From assembly GCA_938003545.1 (NCBI GenBank), contig CALKXY010000014.1, positions 124,001-188,000 on the forward strand: a stretch of 64,000 nucleotides of DNA, in the 5' to 3' direction. A program made the position numbers and the translations under genes. The notes below the pieces were generated by a model, which saw only the letters and a list, made by a program, of their open reading frames with translations, ran no database searches and was not told where the DNA came from. Shown one piece after another: positions 32,844 to 44,436 of this stretch. The DNA comes from an uncultured Caulobacterales bacterium. Its GTDB lineage: Bacteria > Pseudomonadota > Alphaproteobacteria > Caulobacterales > Maricaulaceae. How positions within the stretch are numbered: position 1 is the stretch's first letter; each line of letters opens with the position of its first letter.

Positions 32844-34123
32844 GCGTCTTTCTCCATCACAGCAAAGAAGAAACCATCTGTATTTGTGGATGCGGGGGTC
32901 AGTGTTAGTGTGCATCCGTCAGCGGACCATGGCTTCGGTACATCCGTACCAAACCGATCTTCCCAAACTTCACCCGCAGAGATCAATTTGAAATCAGAAG
33001 TACGCTCTAGAAACGCATAGACTTGAGCTTCGTTTTCTGCGGCCAGCATGGAACAGGTCACATAAAACAAATAGCCGCCAGGTTTGACGAAATTTTTCGC
33101 CTCATCTAAAACCTTAACCTGCTCTTGCATGCGTCGCCCAAGGGCGTCTTCTGTTAAACGCCACTTCGCGTCTGGCTTTCGTCGCCATGTCCCCACACCC
33201 GTGCAGGGCGCATCGACAAGAACGCGGTCCATATTCCCTCTAAGGTTATTCAAACTTTTCGCTGGAGGCTGCACGACTTTAATTGTCGTAGCACCCGCAC
33301 GTGCTGCGCGCTCATAAGTTGGTGCCAAACGACGCTTATCAATATCAAACGCGTGAATAGAACCTTCATTATTCATCTCGCCAGCGATCGCGAGTGATTT
33401 TCCGCCGCCGCCAGCACAATAATCTAAAACCTTCTCACCCGGTTGTGCTGCGACGAGAAGACTTACAATCTGAGATCCTTCATCTTGAATTTCTAACTTA
33501 CCCGTTAAAAAATCTGGATCAGATTGAATGTTAGGATGACGTCCTGCGCCCACCACAGGCGGGAACCGCATACCAACAGGAGATATGGCTGTCGGTTCCG
33601 CTTTTTCTAAGCTCAGCTCGTCTCGTGTAGCTTTCAATGCATTCGCGCGAATATCCAAAGGAGGACGTTCTGTTAAGGCCGCCCCTTCAACAATCGCGTC
33701 TTCATCAAAATTCGTTTCAAAGGCAGGCCAGAGCCAATCTGGGACATCCGCCCTCACCCACTCTGGCGCAGTTTCAAGTTTAATCTGTCCGCGCAATTTT
33801 GCGATTTGATTTTCCGTGAGCGGCGCCCCGAAATGTGTATCGCCCTCAGTCTGCTCAAGAATATCTTCAACTGTAGTTCCACCAGAAAAAACAGCCGCGC
33901 CAATAGCCAAAGCCCGAGGGCTAATATCATCCATACGGAAACCAATTGATGATTTCCGGCGTAGTGCATCAAGAACAATGTTCCCAATCGCGGAGCGGTC
34001 TTTCGAACCAGCAAAGCGATGTGCTTTACCCCAATCCCGTAACGCCATTGTTACGGGCGTACGTCGTTCAAGGACATCCTCTAAAACCTCAGCCGCAGCT
34101 TGTATTCTTCCGCCTAGACGCAT
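32840..34123 (-). CDS. RsmB/NOP-family RNA (cytosine-5) methyltransferase
   Basis: A SAM-dependent rRNA m5C methyltransferase of the RsmB/NOP2 type, 427 residues. Motifs: [12 protein letters not shown] (SAM binding), [15 protein letters not shown] with one catalytic Cys, and [11 protein letters not shown] with the other. The N-terminal NusB-like region is present, which favours RsmB (16S C967) over RsmF, though the N-terminal domain is divergent. It lies between guaB and guaA and overlaps guaA by ATGA. Confidence 0.9.
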   Translation of the reverse strand: MRLGGRIQAAAEVLEDVLERRTPVTMALRDWGKAHRFAGSKDRSAIGNIVLDALRRKSSIGFRMDDISPRALAIGAAVFSGGTTVEDILEQTEGDTHFGAPLTENQIAKLRGQIKLETAPEWVRADVPDWLWPAFETNFDEDAIVEGAALTERPPLDIRANALKATRDELSLEKAEPTAISPVGMRFPPVVGAGRHPNIQSDPDFLTGKLEIQDEGSQIVSLLVAAQPGEKVLDYCAGGGGKSLAIAGEMNNEGSIHAFDIDKRRLAPTYERAARAGATTIKVVQPPAKSLNNLRGNMDRVLVDAPCTGVGTWRRKPDAKWRLTEDALGRRMQEQVKVLDEAKNFVKPGGYLFYVTCSMLAAENEAQVYAFLERTSDFKLISAGEVWEDRFGTDVPKPWSADGCTLTLTPASTNTDGFFFAVMEKDA

Positions 34124-34177
34124 TTCAATGCCAATCTATCTTTGTAAGCTCGAGCGAATGCTGAACTATGGGGATCC

Positions 34178-35665
<1,488 letters not shown>

Positions 35666-35736
35666 TTATCAGCAATGCTTCATGGGCGCAAAGAGTTTCG
35701 TGCGCTCCACCTGCGTCTATTCACAGTAAACTGGTT

Positions 35737-36507
35737 TCAGGGCTCACGGCTCTGCAAATTCATGGCAACCAAATAGATTTCAGGACTGCCTTTACGTGAA
35801 CTTTCCGGCTTGGCGTGCTGCACTTTTTGGAAATTACGCTTCAAGCGATCCAGAAGGACCTTCTCTGCACCACCTTGGAACACCTTCGTTGCAAAATGGC
35901 CGCCAGGGCGAAGAGTTTCTAGCGCGAAATCAGCCGCAGCCTCAACCAATGCGACCGTTTTCAAATGATCAGTTTGACGATGTCCAGTCGTGTTCGCAGC
36001 CAAATCAGAAACAACGAGGTCAGGCGCAGCCCCCAGAAGGGCTTTGATACGCCGAGGTGCCGATTCATCCATGAAATCAAACTCAATCAGATCCGCACCA
36101 GCGACTGGATCAACGGGCAAAATGTCGATTCCTACAACACGGTCTGCCCCGCGCTTCAAAGAAATTTGAACCCAACCGCCAGGCGCACACCCGAGATCAA
36201 CGACGAGAGACCCATGTTTAATGAGACCAAACTTATCATCCAATTCTTCTAGCTTGAACGCAGCTCTCGAGCGATAGCCCTTTTCCTTAGCTTTACGGAC
36301 ATAAGGGTCATTGATTTGGCGTTCTATCCAGAGTTTGGATGAAATCTTTCGTCCACTCGCGGTTCTCACTTTTTGATGAAGCATACGTGTCGCATCATCT
36401 TGTTCAGGTTTAGATGTCACGCGTTTACGCTTATCACCATCGGTTTTTGTCCCAGACATTCTCTGCGCAGGCCTGCGGCTGCGATGGCTTGGAGGTTTAC
36501 GCGCCAT
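35737..36507 (-). CDS. rlmE: 23S rRNA 2'-O-ribose methyltransferase RlmE (FtsJ)
   Basis: RlmE methylates the ribose of U2552 in the A loop of 23S rRNA. The 256-residue protein has a basic, Ser-rich head of about 55 residues, then SRAAFKLEELDDKFGLI, the SAM motif VVDLGCAPGGW, DLVVSDLAANTTGH and GHFATKVFQGG carrying the K-D-K-E tetrad. The head is longer than in E. coli, common in Alphaproteobacteria. The gene starts 11 nt inside the end of ppx, so the two are coupled. Confidence 0.95.
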   Translation of the reverse strand: MARKPPSHRSRRPAQRMSGTKTDGDKRKRVTSKPEQDDATRMLHQKVRTASGRKISSKLWIERQINDPYVRKAKEKGYRSRAAFKLEELDDKFGLIKHGSLVVDLGCAPGGWVQISLKRGADRVVGIDILPVDPVAGADLIEFDFMDESAPRRIKALLGAAPDLVVSDLAANTTGHRQTDHLKTVALVEAAADFALETLRPGGHFATKVFQGGAEKVLLDRLKRNFQKVQHAKPESSRKGSPEIYLVAMNLQSREP

Positions 36508-37690
36508 CTGTTGTCTCCGGTGTTTGAACGATATTTTCGGCCACTAACGTCTCTGTGGGTTTTAATTTATTCTCGGTTTCTAATTTTTGCGGTGTTTGAC
36601 CTTTTTGCATCAAACCAATTAACATGCCCTCACGAAGGCCACGATCAGCAACACGGATCATCTTAGATGGCCACATTTCACACAACACATCCGTAATCGC
36701 GCACCCCGCAACAAGTAAATGCGCACGATCTCGACCGATACAAGGCTCTTTTGCACGCTCATCAAACGTCCGAGAGCCCATATCGCGCGCCACAGCCACA
36801 GCGTCAGCAGATCTGAGCCAGAGACCATCAACCTTCACGCGTTGGTAATAAGGTAATTTCAAATGAATGCCTGCCAAAGACGTGATTGTACCTGACGTCC
36901 CAATAAGATGCCCGCGACCTTGTTGAAAAACATTCGTGAACCGAGTTTCACAACCCTGACCGATGATAGCCTCCCGCACAACAGCGCGGAGCTGATCATA
37001 CCAAACAGCCTTATCGTCAATTTCGGGTACGCGTTCAGATAACGTAACAACGCCAATAGGCAGAGATGCCCATGCACTGATCGGAGGTCGATGTAGACGA
37101 TGCCCAGCTTGCTCATCGCGGAGCTTTCGCACATCAACCCAAGACAGTTCAGTCGAGCCGCCGCCAATATCAATTACGAGTGCCACGTCTTTCGTTGGAT
37201 CGACGAGATTCACACACCCCATGACCGCCAGACGGCTTTCGACGCGGGGGCTGATAACTTCTAGTGAAATTCCAGTTTCAGATTTTACGCGAGCGAGAAA
37301 TTCATCCCCATTACTGGCTCTGCGGCAAGCCTCGGTTGCGACACACCTCCAACGTTTGACGCGTTTCGCCTTCATCTTTGCTGCGCAAACAGCCATAGCT
37401 TCAACAGCCGCATCCATACTTTCGTCGCTGAGACGCCCTGTTGCCGCAAGGCCCTGTCCCAAACGTACAACTCGGCTGTAGCTATCAACGATACGAAAAC
37501 TCTCACCCGCATCACGCGCAATCAAAAGACGGCAGTTATTTGTACCAAGATCAATGGCCGCAAAATTAGAGGATTGCCGACCTGACGAGCGATTTCCACC
37601 GCCGCTACCGCGTTTATGTCTTGGCCGCCTCCGCGAACTCCGCCCATTGGGCGCAGCTTGATCGGAGCCGGAATCTTGTGGATCCGGCAT
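36497..37690 (-). CDS. ppx: Exopolyphosphatase/guanosine pentaphosphatase family protein
   Basis: Ppx/GppA proteins hydrolyse polyphosphate or convert pppGpp to ppGpp. The ASKHA-type fold shows AAIDLGTNNCRLLIA (phosphate 1), VIDIGGGSTEL (phosphate 2) and GTSGTITSLAG. A Arg/Gly/Ser-rich segment (about 10-40) precedes the fold. The ORF reaches GTG at 37738, but the ATG at 37690 gives a 397-residue protein and is preferred. Ppx and GppA activities cannot be told apart from the sequence. Its partner is rlmE, which overlaps its end; the pair is conserved in Alphaproteobacteria. Confidence 0.9.
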   Translation of the reverse strand: MPDPQDSGSDQAAPNGRSSRRRPRHKRGSGGGNRSSGRQSSNFAAIDLGTNNCRLLIARDAGESFRIVDSYSRVVRLGQGLAATGRLSDESMDAAVEAMAVCAAKMKAKRVKRWRCVATEACRRASNGDEFLARVKSETGISLEVISPRVESRLAVMGCVNLVDPTKDVALVIDIGGGSTELSWVDVRKLRDEQAGHRLHRPPISAWASLPIGVVTLSERVPEIDDKAVWYDQLRAVVREAIIGQGCETRFTNVFQQGRGHLIGTSGTITSLAGIHLKLPYYQRVKVDGLWLRSADAVAVARDMGSRTFDERAKEPCIGRDRAHLLVAGCAITDVLCEMWPSKMIRVADRGLREGMLIGLMQKGQTPQKLETENKLKPTETLVAENIVQTPETTDGA

Positions 37691-37802
37691 TATAGGTCTC
37701 TCATTTGGCTGCGGGTCGCGAAAATCGCGCGCGCGCACAGCATTGTCTCTTCCCTGCTAGGGCAAAAAGGCGGCGTCCGTAAAGAACTTAATCATCAGAC
37801 TT

Positions 37803-39548
37803 CTAATGAATGTCGATATGATCAGAGAATTGCGCCCAATCTGGTTCCGGTTGCAGAGCCGTCATGGCGTCATGTTGCGAGAGGAAAATCCGCCCTGTCA
37901 GCTTTTCAAGGAAATCAGACCTATACATACGTTCCCGCACAACAGACTGCATATCAGAGAAATGGAGTTTAATTTCGAGGCCTTTCAGGCGGCGATTGAT
38001 TTCTTCTAAACTGGACAACGCGCTCGCATCAATGTGGTTTACGCCTGTACACATCAGAACCAAATCTGTGACATCAGAGTTCTCCGATATTACCTTCGCA
38101 ACGCGGTCTTCCAAGAAACGCGCATTCGCATAATAAAGCCCCTCATCAATACGCAATGTTTTGACAGTTTCGTCCGTTTCCACATTAAAGCGATCTGCGT
38201 CGCGGTAATGCTCCGTTCCAGGAAACCGCCCAACAAGCGGCATATGCGGTGTTAGGCTCTGGCGAATGTGAAGGACCATAGCCAAGACAACTCCGGCTAA
38301 AACGCCCCACTGCACACCCAAGACCAAGACAGATATAAATGTGGCAAGAGCCGTTATTCCGTCAGCTCTAGAATACGTCCATGTGCGCCAAATACTTCGA
38401 AAGTCGAGTAAGTTCAAACATGCCACGATGATGAGAGCCGATAAGACGGATAGCGGCAGGGTCTTTAAAACGGGTGTCAGGAACAATGCCGTCAACGCCA
38501 TGAAACCCGCGACAAGTAAGCCAACTAAAGGCGTCTTACCGCCTGCTGAGAAGTTGACAGCAGAGCGCGACATTGATCCGTTGATCGGATAGCCCCCCGT
38601 CATACCCGCAACAGCATTGGCCGCACCAAGACCCAATAGCTCTCGGTTTGTATCGACACGGCCACGGCGGCGCGCAGCAAGCTCCTGCGCCGTGGATGTG
38701 CTGTCTACAAACGCTACAATCGCAATGACGAGCGCAGGCACAAGGAGGTTCTCATAGGCAGGTATGGATAAATGCGGGAAAGTCACTGGCGGTAGGCCTG
38801 CTGGAACAGCTCCAACGATAGCCACACCATGTGAGCCACCAAAATCCAATACAGCACTAAGAATAACGAATCCCGCAATAATGAGGATAGGTGCCATTCG
38901 CGCGAGGAGTTTTGCCGTTTTCGCCCTAAATCCCGACTTCACCAGTAAATAGGGCAAGACGCCCCGGACTAAAAAGAAAAGTATGACAGCAACTATACCC
39001 GTAAAGACGGCAAGAGGTTTAGCTTGTGAGGTTTGACGAATGAGGTCTGACACCATGCCGAAAGCTGTGTGAGATTTAACTTCTACGCCCAGAACATGCT
39101 TTGCCTGACTGAAAATAATGAGCAGAGCTGCTCCTGTAATATAAGCTGATACAACGGGACGAGATACAAAATTCATCACGAATCCAGCTTTTAAAAGTCC
39201 GGCAACGATCAACATTCCGCCCGTAATCAAAGCCAATGCGCCAGCACTCACAATACGTGTTTCTGGCGGCAGTGTTGCAATACACGCTGCGGTCATCAAG
39301 GAGATAACGGCAGTTGGACCGACATTTAAATAGTTGGACGAACCTAACAAAGCATAGGCGACAAGCGGAAAGATAGAGGCGTAAATACCTAGTTGCGGCG
39401 GCAATCCTGCCAAAAGCGCATAGGCTAAACATTGTGGAACCAAAAGAATGGTAACGACAATCGCAGCCAAGAGATCATCACTAAAGATTGACGTACGATA
39501 TCCTTTTAACCAGCCATATTGTTCACCGATTGCGCGCTTTAAGTTCAT
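37803..39548 (-). CDS. SulP family anion transporter with STAS domain
   Basis: A 581-residue inner-membrane SulP (SLC26-like) protein. Ten to fourteen hydrophobic segments span about residues 28-420, with the early family signature LLVPQCLAYALLAGLPPQLGIYA and the NxxG-type GMTGGYPINGSMSRSAVNFSAGG. The C-terminal STAS domain (about 450-560) is visible as DLVLMCTGVNHIDASAL. SulP proteins move sulfate, bicarbonate or other anions; the substrate is not readable. It lies 42 nt after the small phosphatase gene, in an operon with transketolase. Confidence 0.92.
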   Translation of the reverse strand: MNLKRAIGEQYGWLKGYRTSIFSDDLLAAIVVTILLVPQCLAYALLAGLPPQLGIYASIFPLVAYALLGSSNYLNVGPTAVISLMTAACIATLPPETRIVSAGALALITGGMLIVAGLLKAGFVMNFVSRPVVSAYITGAALLIIFSQAKHVLGVEVKSHTAFGMVSDLIRQTSQAKPLAVFTGIVAVILFFLVRGVLPYLLVKSGFRAKTAKLLARMAPILIIAGFVILSAVLDFGGSHGVAIVGAVPAGLPPVTFPHLSIPAYENLLVPALVIAIVAFVDSTSTAQELAARRRGRVDTNRELLGLGAANAVAGMTGGYPINGSMSRSAVNFSAGGKTPLVGLLVAGFMALTALFLTPVLKTLPLSVLSALIIVACLNLLDFRSIWRTWTYSRADGITALATFISVLVLGVQWGVLAGVVLAMVLHIRQSLTPHMPLVGRFPGTEHYRDADRFNVETDETVKTLRIDEGLYYANARFLEDRVAKVISENSDVTDLVLMCTGVNHIDASALSSLEEINRRLKGLEIKLHFSDMQSVVRERMYRSDFLEKLTGRIFLSQHDAMTALQPEPDWAQFSDHIDIH

Positions 39549-39590
39549 CTTGCACTCTTATGCGTTAGAAAAATGCAGACTGACATAAGA

Positions 39591-40019
39591 TTAATGCGCT
39601 TTTTTACTTTCAGCATATTGCTCAAGCGGGGCGCGTATCTGTTCCAAATTAATGCCGATAGACCCGATGGCATCCATGACAGCATCGACACCCAATGTCT
39701 CGACGTTAGCAAAACCCCAAAGAGCTGCAGACCGCATGCCGGATGCGCAAAATGCCACAATAGGACGTGGCATGTTTTTATAAGCCGTAACCGAGGCTTC
39801 AATCAGCCCAGGAGACAAGCCACCAGACATAGGAATGTGGTGATAGTCCACACCTAGGCTTTGAGCCATCGCCTCCAATTCTTCAGAGAGCGGTTGCACA
39901 GGCGCTTCCATATCGGGACGATTATTGACAAAACTCATCACCCCCTGCTCCGCAAGGGCTTGGATTTGTGCGGACAATAATTGCCCTGTAATAAAGACGT
40001 CTCCTGGAAGTTCTTTCAT
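39591..40019 (-). CDS. Beta-lactamase hydrolase-like small phosphatase (DUF442/TIGR01244)
   Basis: This 142-residue protein belongs to the family of dual-specificity phosphatase-like domains found at the N-terminus of Blh proteins. The signature is FCASGMRSA with a candidate catalytic Cys, and LSPGLIEASVTAYKNMPRPIVAF precedes it. Family members are linked to sulfide metabolism in other bacteria. It starts 4 nt after the tkt stop and is followed by the SulP gene. The sulfide link is inferred from family and neighbour. Confidence 0.85.
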   Translation of the reverse strand: MKELPGDVFITGQLLSAQIQALAEQGVMSFVNNRPDMEAPVQPLSEELEAMAQSLGVDYHHIPMSGGLSPGLIEASVTAYKNMPRPIVAFCASGMRSAALWGFANVETLGVDAVMDAIGSIGINLEQIRAPLEQYAESKKAH

Positions 40020-40023
40020 TCGC

Positions 40024-42015
40024 CTAGCCCACCATAGATTTAGCTAAGTCGTAAACCGCGTCCGTTGTGATACCGAAATGTTTGAAGAGGTCAGCCCCAG
40101 GTGCAGATGCGCCAAAGCTATCCATCCCGACAAAACCGCCTGCACGGCCAATTAAACCGTCCCACCCTTGACGAATACCTGCTTCAACAGCGATTTTTGG
40201 CAAGTCTTTACCGATAACAGAACGGATATAATTTTCGTCTTGCTCCAAGAACAAATCCATACACGGAATAGACACAACACGAGCCGACACGCCGTCCGCC
40301 TCAAGGCGAACTGCCGCTTCGACAGCCAAATGAACTTCAGAGCCTGTCGCGAGCAGAACGATGTCATCAGCCCCTTTACCCGCACGCAGGACATAACCAC
40401 CACGCTCGGACATATTCTTCGATGCATCATCCCGGAGCGCAGGCAATCCTTGGCGCGTTAAAGCCATAATGGCAGGTGCCGTTTTATTCTGCAACGCAAT
40501 CTCGTAACACTCTGCAACCTCGACCGCATCCGCTGGACGATATGTGTAGCAATTCGGAATTGCGCGCAGGCTAGCGAGATGCTCAACAGGTTGATGTGTC
40601 GGACCATCTTCGCCAACGCCAATGGAATCATGAGTCGCGACATAAATCGTACGGACCCCCATGAGCGCCGCCAAGCGAACAGACGGACGACAGTAGTCCA
40701 TAAATACCATGAACAGGCCTGAATACGGAATTACGCCGCCATGCAACGCCATACCATTCATCGCGGCCGCCATACCGTGTTCACGAATGCCCCAATTAAC
40801 GTAACGTCCGCCGTAGGAACCTGCCTGAATTTCAACAGATGTAGCAGGCGTCTTTGTTTTATTAGAGCCTTCCAAATCAGCAGAGCCCGAAATCAAGTCA
40901 GTAAGAGCTTCAGTTAATGGCGCGAGCGCCTTTCCTGATGATGCACGCGTAGCCATAGACGGCTTTTCCGCAGCGATAGCGTCTTTATACGCTTGGAAAC
41001 TCTCAAGCCATCCAGCGTTTAACTCTCCGGCCATAGCTCGCATGAGGTCTGCACCATTTGCGTCTTTACTTACGCGTTCTTTCCAGCTCGCATGCGCCTC
41101 TGCGCCCGCATTGGCTGGTTTGGCCCAATCCGCATAAACGTGCTCAGGAATTTCGAACGGAGCATGATCCCATCCGCGCGCAGCGCGTGTGCCAGCAATT
41201 TCTTCATCCCCAAGCGGCGAGCCATGCGCTTTATTCAGGCCTGCTTTCGTCGGCGCGCCCTTCCCGATTGTTGTTTTACACGCAATCAATGTCGGTTTTG
41301 TCGAGACTTTAGCTTTGCGAAGGGCATCTGCAACGGCGTTACGGTCATGACCATCAATCGCGATTGTATTCCAGTTTGACGCTTTGAAGCGCGCGATTTG
41401 ATCTGTCGAACTGGACAAGGAAACGGGGCCGTCAATCGTGATATTGTTATCATCCCACAGAACCGTCAAACGGTTCAGTCCCAAATGCCCCGCCAAACCA
41501 ATCGCTTCTTGGCTAATGCCTTCCATCAGACATCCATCCCCCGCAATGACATAGGTGTGGTGATTGACAAGATCATCGCCATAGCGCGCGTTTAAATGAC
41601 GTTCAGCCAATGCAAAACCAACAGCATTTGAAATACCTTGCCCCAAAGGACCCGTCGTTGTTTCAACGCCCGGCACATGGCCATATTCAGGATGCCCCGC
41701 CGTAATCGCACCAAGTTGGCGGAAATCTTTGATTTGATCCATCGTCACAGCTTCGTATCCTGTGAGGTGAAGTAAGCTATAGATCAGCATCGATCCGTGA
41801 CCGGCGGACAAAATGAAGCGATCCCGATCTGCCCATTCCGGCGCTTTCGGGTCAAATTTCAAAAACTGCGAAAATAAAACAGTCGCAGCATCCGCCATCC
41901 CCATTGGCATGCCCGGATGCCCAGAATTAGCACGTTGAACCGCATCCATAGACAAAGCCGCGATGGCATTGGACATATCGCGGTGCTGTTCCGCTGTGAA
42001 AGTCAGGTCTGTCAT
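40024..42015 (-). CDS. tkt: Transketolase
   Basis: Transketolase moves two-carbon units between sugar phosphates in the pentose phosphate and Calvin pathways. The 663-residue protein has the TPP motif GDGCLMEGISQEAIGLAGHLG with the late NN (DDNNITIDG), and the C-terminal pyrimidine-binding domain with the conserved Glu (GIREHGMAAAMNG). It is the first gene of the tkt-phosphatase-SulP set. The 260-nt gap upstream to the divergent cysK holds an inverted repeat, CGGCTGT/ACAGCCG (42106-42131), without a U-tract. Confidence 0.97.
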   Translation of the reverse strand: MTDLTFTAEQHRDMSNAIAALSMDAVQRANSGHPGMPMGMADAATVLFSQFLKFDPKAPEWADRDRFILSAGHGSMLIYSLLHLTGYEAVTMDQIKDFRQLGAITAGHPEYGHVPGVETTTGPLGQGISNAVGFALAERHLNARYGDDLVNHHTYVIAGDGCLMEGISQEAIGLAGHLGLNRLTVLWDDNNITIDGPVSLSSSTDQIARFKASNWNTIAIDGHDRNAVADALRKAKVSTKPTLIACKTTIGKGAPTKAGLNKAHGSPLGDEEIAGTRAARGWDHAPFEIPEHVYADWAKPANAGAEAHASWKERVSKDANGADLMRAMAGELNAGWLESFQAYKDAIAAEKPSMATRASSGKALAPLTEALTDLISGSADLEGSNKTKTPATSVEIQAGSYGGRYVNWGIREHGMAAAMNGMALHGGVIPYSGLFMVFMDYCRPSVRLAALMGVRTIYVATHDSIGVGEDGPTHQPVEHLASLRAIPNCYTYRPADAVEVAECYEIALQNKTAPAIMALTRQGLPALRDDASKNMSERGGYVLRAGKGADDIVLLATGSEVHLAVEAAVRLEADGVSARVVSIPCMDLFLEQDENYIRSVIGKDLPKIAVEAGIRQGWDGLIGRAGGFVGMDSFGASAPGADLFKHFGITTDAVYDLAKSMVG

Positions 42016-42195
42016 AATGGGTCCGGTGCGTTAAGGCGACGACTCGCAAGTTCAATTTGCGCGAAGCCTTGCCACAAAGCGGCGCGCGGCTCCACCCAAA
42101 CGAATCGGCTGTCCACAAATTCTAACAGCCGAAACACACAAATTTGCGTAAATGCTGCACTTTCCTGTTAAATCTGGCTCAGCATGAATGCACTA

Positions 42196-42211
42196 TCGCG
42201 TGATCACGCGA
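42196..42211. promoter_or_regulatory. Perfect 16-bp palindrome between tkt and cysK (possible operator)
   Basis: TCGCGTGATCACGCGA reads the same on both strands and lies 64 nt upstream of the cysK start. It sits in the divergent tkt/cysK gap, where a regulator of either gene could bind. No family was matched to it. Confidence 0.5.
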
Positions 42212-42275
42212 ATAGCTGTGGATTTTGCTGATACACTGCGGCAAAACACACTCCACTTCTGATGCGAGAAAAATA

Positions 42276-43277
42276 ATGATCAAAGCCCGCAATGTCCTCG
42301 ACCTGATCGGCAATACTCCACTGCTATATTTGAAAGATGCCTCCGAAATGACAGGCTGTGAAATTTATGGGAAGGCTGAGTTTTTAAATCCTGGCCAATC
42401 CGTGAAAGACCGGGCCGCTCTTTCAATCATTCGCGCTGCAGAAAAATCGGGCACATTAAAGCCAGGTGGTATTGTCGTCGAAGGCACGGCTGGCAACACA
42501 GGCATTGGCCTCGCAATGGTCTGTTCTGCTTTGGGCTATCGCTGCAAAATCATCATGCCGCGCACCCAAAGCCAAGAAAAGAAAGATTCCGTCAAATTGC
42601 TTGGCGCAGAACTGATTGAAGTAGATGCCAAGCCTTATTCCGATCCAGGCAATTACATTCATGTGTCCGAACGTCTCGCCAAAGAGCTGAATGAAAAAGA
42701 CCCAAATTCTGCGGTTTGGGCCAACCAATTTGATAATACGGCGAACCGTGACGCCCATATTCAAACGACGGGTCCTGAAATTTGGGAACAGACAGAAGGT
42801 AAAGTCGACGGTTTTATCTGCGCTGTTGGCTCAGGTGGGACAATCGGCGGTGTCTCCATGTATCTAAAATCGCAAAATCCAGATGTTCAAATCGGATTGG
42901 CTGATCCGCACGGTTCCAAAATGTTCTCCTATTACGAAAACGGCGAACTAGAGAGCGAAGGTAACTCCATTACTGAGGGTATCGGCCAAGGCCGCATTAC
43001 TGCAAATCTGAAAGATGTTCAGGTTGATCGCCAATATCGTATCTCTGACACAGAAGCCTTGCAGGTTATCTTTGAACTTAATCAGTTAGAGGGCATATGC
43101 CTTGGCGGATCATCAGGCATCAATGTCGCGGGCGCAATCCAGATGGCGCGTGACATGGGACCAGGTCATACAATCGTGACGATCTTATGCGATTACGGGC
43201 AACGCTATCAATCCAAAGTCTACAACCCAGAATTCCTGCGCGAACGTGGCCTACCCGTCCCAAGTTGGATTTGCTAA
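42276..43277 (+). CDS. cysK: Cysteine synthase (O-acetylserine sulfhydrylase)
   Basis: A PLP enzyme that makes cysteine from O-acetylserine and sulfide. NPGQSVKDRAA carries the Schiff-base Lys, EGTAGNTGIGLA the PLP substrate loop and ICLGGSSGINVAGA the phosphate loop. The ORF begins at 42225, but the ATG at 42276 (MIKARNVLDLIGNTPLL) has GAG 7 nt upstream and matches the family start, giving 333 residues. Downstream metC starts 4 nt later, so sulfur amino acid genes are grouped. Confidence 0.94.
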   Translation: MIKARNVLDLIGNTPLLYLKDASEMTGCEIYGKAEFLNPGQSVKDRAALSIIRAAEKSGTLKPGGIVVEGTAGNTGIGLAMVCSALGYRCKIIMPRTQSQEKKDSVKLLGAELIEVDAKPYSDPGNYIHVSERLAKELNEKDPNSAVWANQFDNTANRDAHIQTTGPEIWEQTEGKVDGFICAVGSGGTIGGVSMYLKSQNPDVQIGLADPHGSKMFSYYENGELESEGNSITEGIGQGRITANLKDVQVDRQYRISDTEALQVIFELNQLEGICLGGSSGINVAGAIQMARDMGPGHTIVTILCDYGQRYQSKVYNPEFLRERGLPVPSWIC

Positions 43278-43281
43278 GCTG

Positions 43282-44436
43282 ATGAAAAACGACCTCGAAA
43301 GGGACACAAAATTCACACATCTTGGCCGCCCTCCTGCAGGGTTAGGTACATCTGTGAGTCACCCTGTTACGCGGGCCTCGACATTATTGTTCGAAAAAGC
43401 CGAAGACCTCTATCGCAATGACATTCGTGGCTATGGCCGACATGGGACAGCAGTACATGATTCCTTGGCAGAACTGTTCACCGAACTAGAACAGGGCGTC
43501 GGAACATTACTTTTCCCGTCAGGCGTTGCGGCGCTGACAGCTCCTGTGCTCTCTATCGTAAAGCCAGGCGATCATGTCCTGCTAACTGATTCTGCCTATG
43601 GTCCCACGCGGCATTTCTGTATGACGTTTTTAGCGCGCATGGGCGTTGAAACGACACTTTATGATCCGCATGTCGGAGCTGGAATTTCTGACCTCATCAA
43701 AGAGAACACGTCTCTTATTTTATTGGAAAGCCCAGGATCACTTACGTTTGAAATTCAAGACGTTCCCGCTATTGCCAAAGCCGCAAAAGCAAAAGGCGTA
43801 ACAACCTTGATAGACAATACGTGGTCTGCCGGTCTTACGCTTTCGCCGCTCCCAATGGGAATAGACATAAGCGTCCATGCCGCTACGAAATACTTTGGCG
43901 GACATAGTGATGTTATGTATGGCGCAGCTATATTTGCCGACGAAACCCGCTTCAAACGCGCCCAAATGACAGCCAAGCAGTTAGGGAATGCGAGTTCGCC
44001 AGACGATGCTTATCAAATTTTACGAGGCTTTCGCACCGTTCTACCGAGGTTTCGACAGCAAGAAGCCACGTCCCTCGCCTTGGCTGAATGGTTGATGACA
44101 CGTGACGAGATACAACAAGTCCTCCACCCTGCCGTCACAGACCATCCTGATCACGCGCTTTGGAAGCGGGACTTTACGGGTGGCGGTTGCTTATTCTCTG
44201 TTGTGCTGACACCCTTGCCTGAATCTGACGTTATACGCTTCATAGACAACCTAAACCTTTTCGGCATTGGGTACTCTTATGGCGGCTTCGAAAGCCTTGC
44301 CATCCACTGCGACCCGCAACTTCGGCGTAATTGCGCTGAAGAGCTTACTGGGCCCTTAGTCCGATTTGCCTGTGGACTGGAAGCCATAACTGACTTAAAA
44401 TCTGATATAGAACAGTCTCTTGCCTCTATTTTTTAA
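43282..44436 (+). CDS. metC: Cystathionine beta-lyase
   Basis: MetC cleaves cystathionine to homocysteine, pyruvate and ammonia in methionine synthesis. The 384-residue PLP fold has TLIDNTWSAGL and the Lys-containing HAATKYFGGHSDVMYG. The TRHFC and GYGRHGTAVHDSL segments match proteobacterial beta-lyases more than gamma-lyases. Start is ATG 43282; the ORF starting at 43246 would lie inside cysK. No clear Shine-Dalgarno is seen, so it may be coupled to cysK. Its end overlaps the following hydrolase gene by 17 nt. Confidence 0.92.
   Translation: MKNDLERDTKFTHLGRPPAGLGTSVSHPVTRASTLLFEKAEDLYRNDIRGYGRHGTAVHDSLAELFTELEQGVGTLLFPSGVAALTAPVLSIVKPGDHVLLTDSAYGPTRHFCMTFLARMGVETTLYDPHVGAGISDLIKENTSLILLESPGSLTFEIQDVPAIAKAAKAKGVTTLIDNTWSAGLTLSPLPMGIDISVHAATKYFGGHSDVMYGAAIFADETRFKRAQMTAKQLGNASSPDDAYQILRGFRTVLPRFRQQEATSLALAEWLMTRDEIQQVLHPAVTDHPDHALWKRDFTGGGCLFSVVLTPLPESDVIRFIDNLNLFGIGYSYGGFESLAIHCDPQLRRNCAEELTGPLVRFACGLEAITDLKSDIEQSLASIF

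Noticed and set aside
42016-42275. SAM-II or similar riboswitch upstream of cysK
   Set aside because: No conserved core seen; only palindromes.
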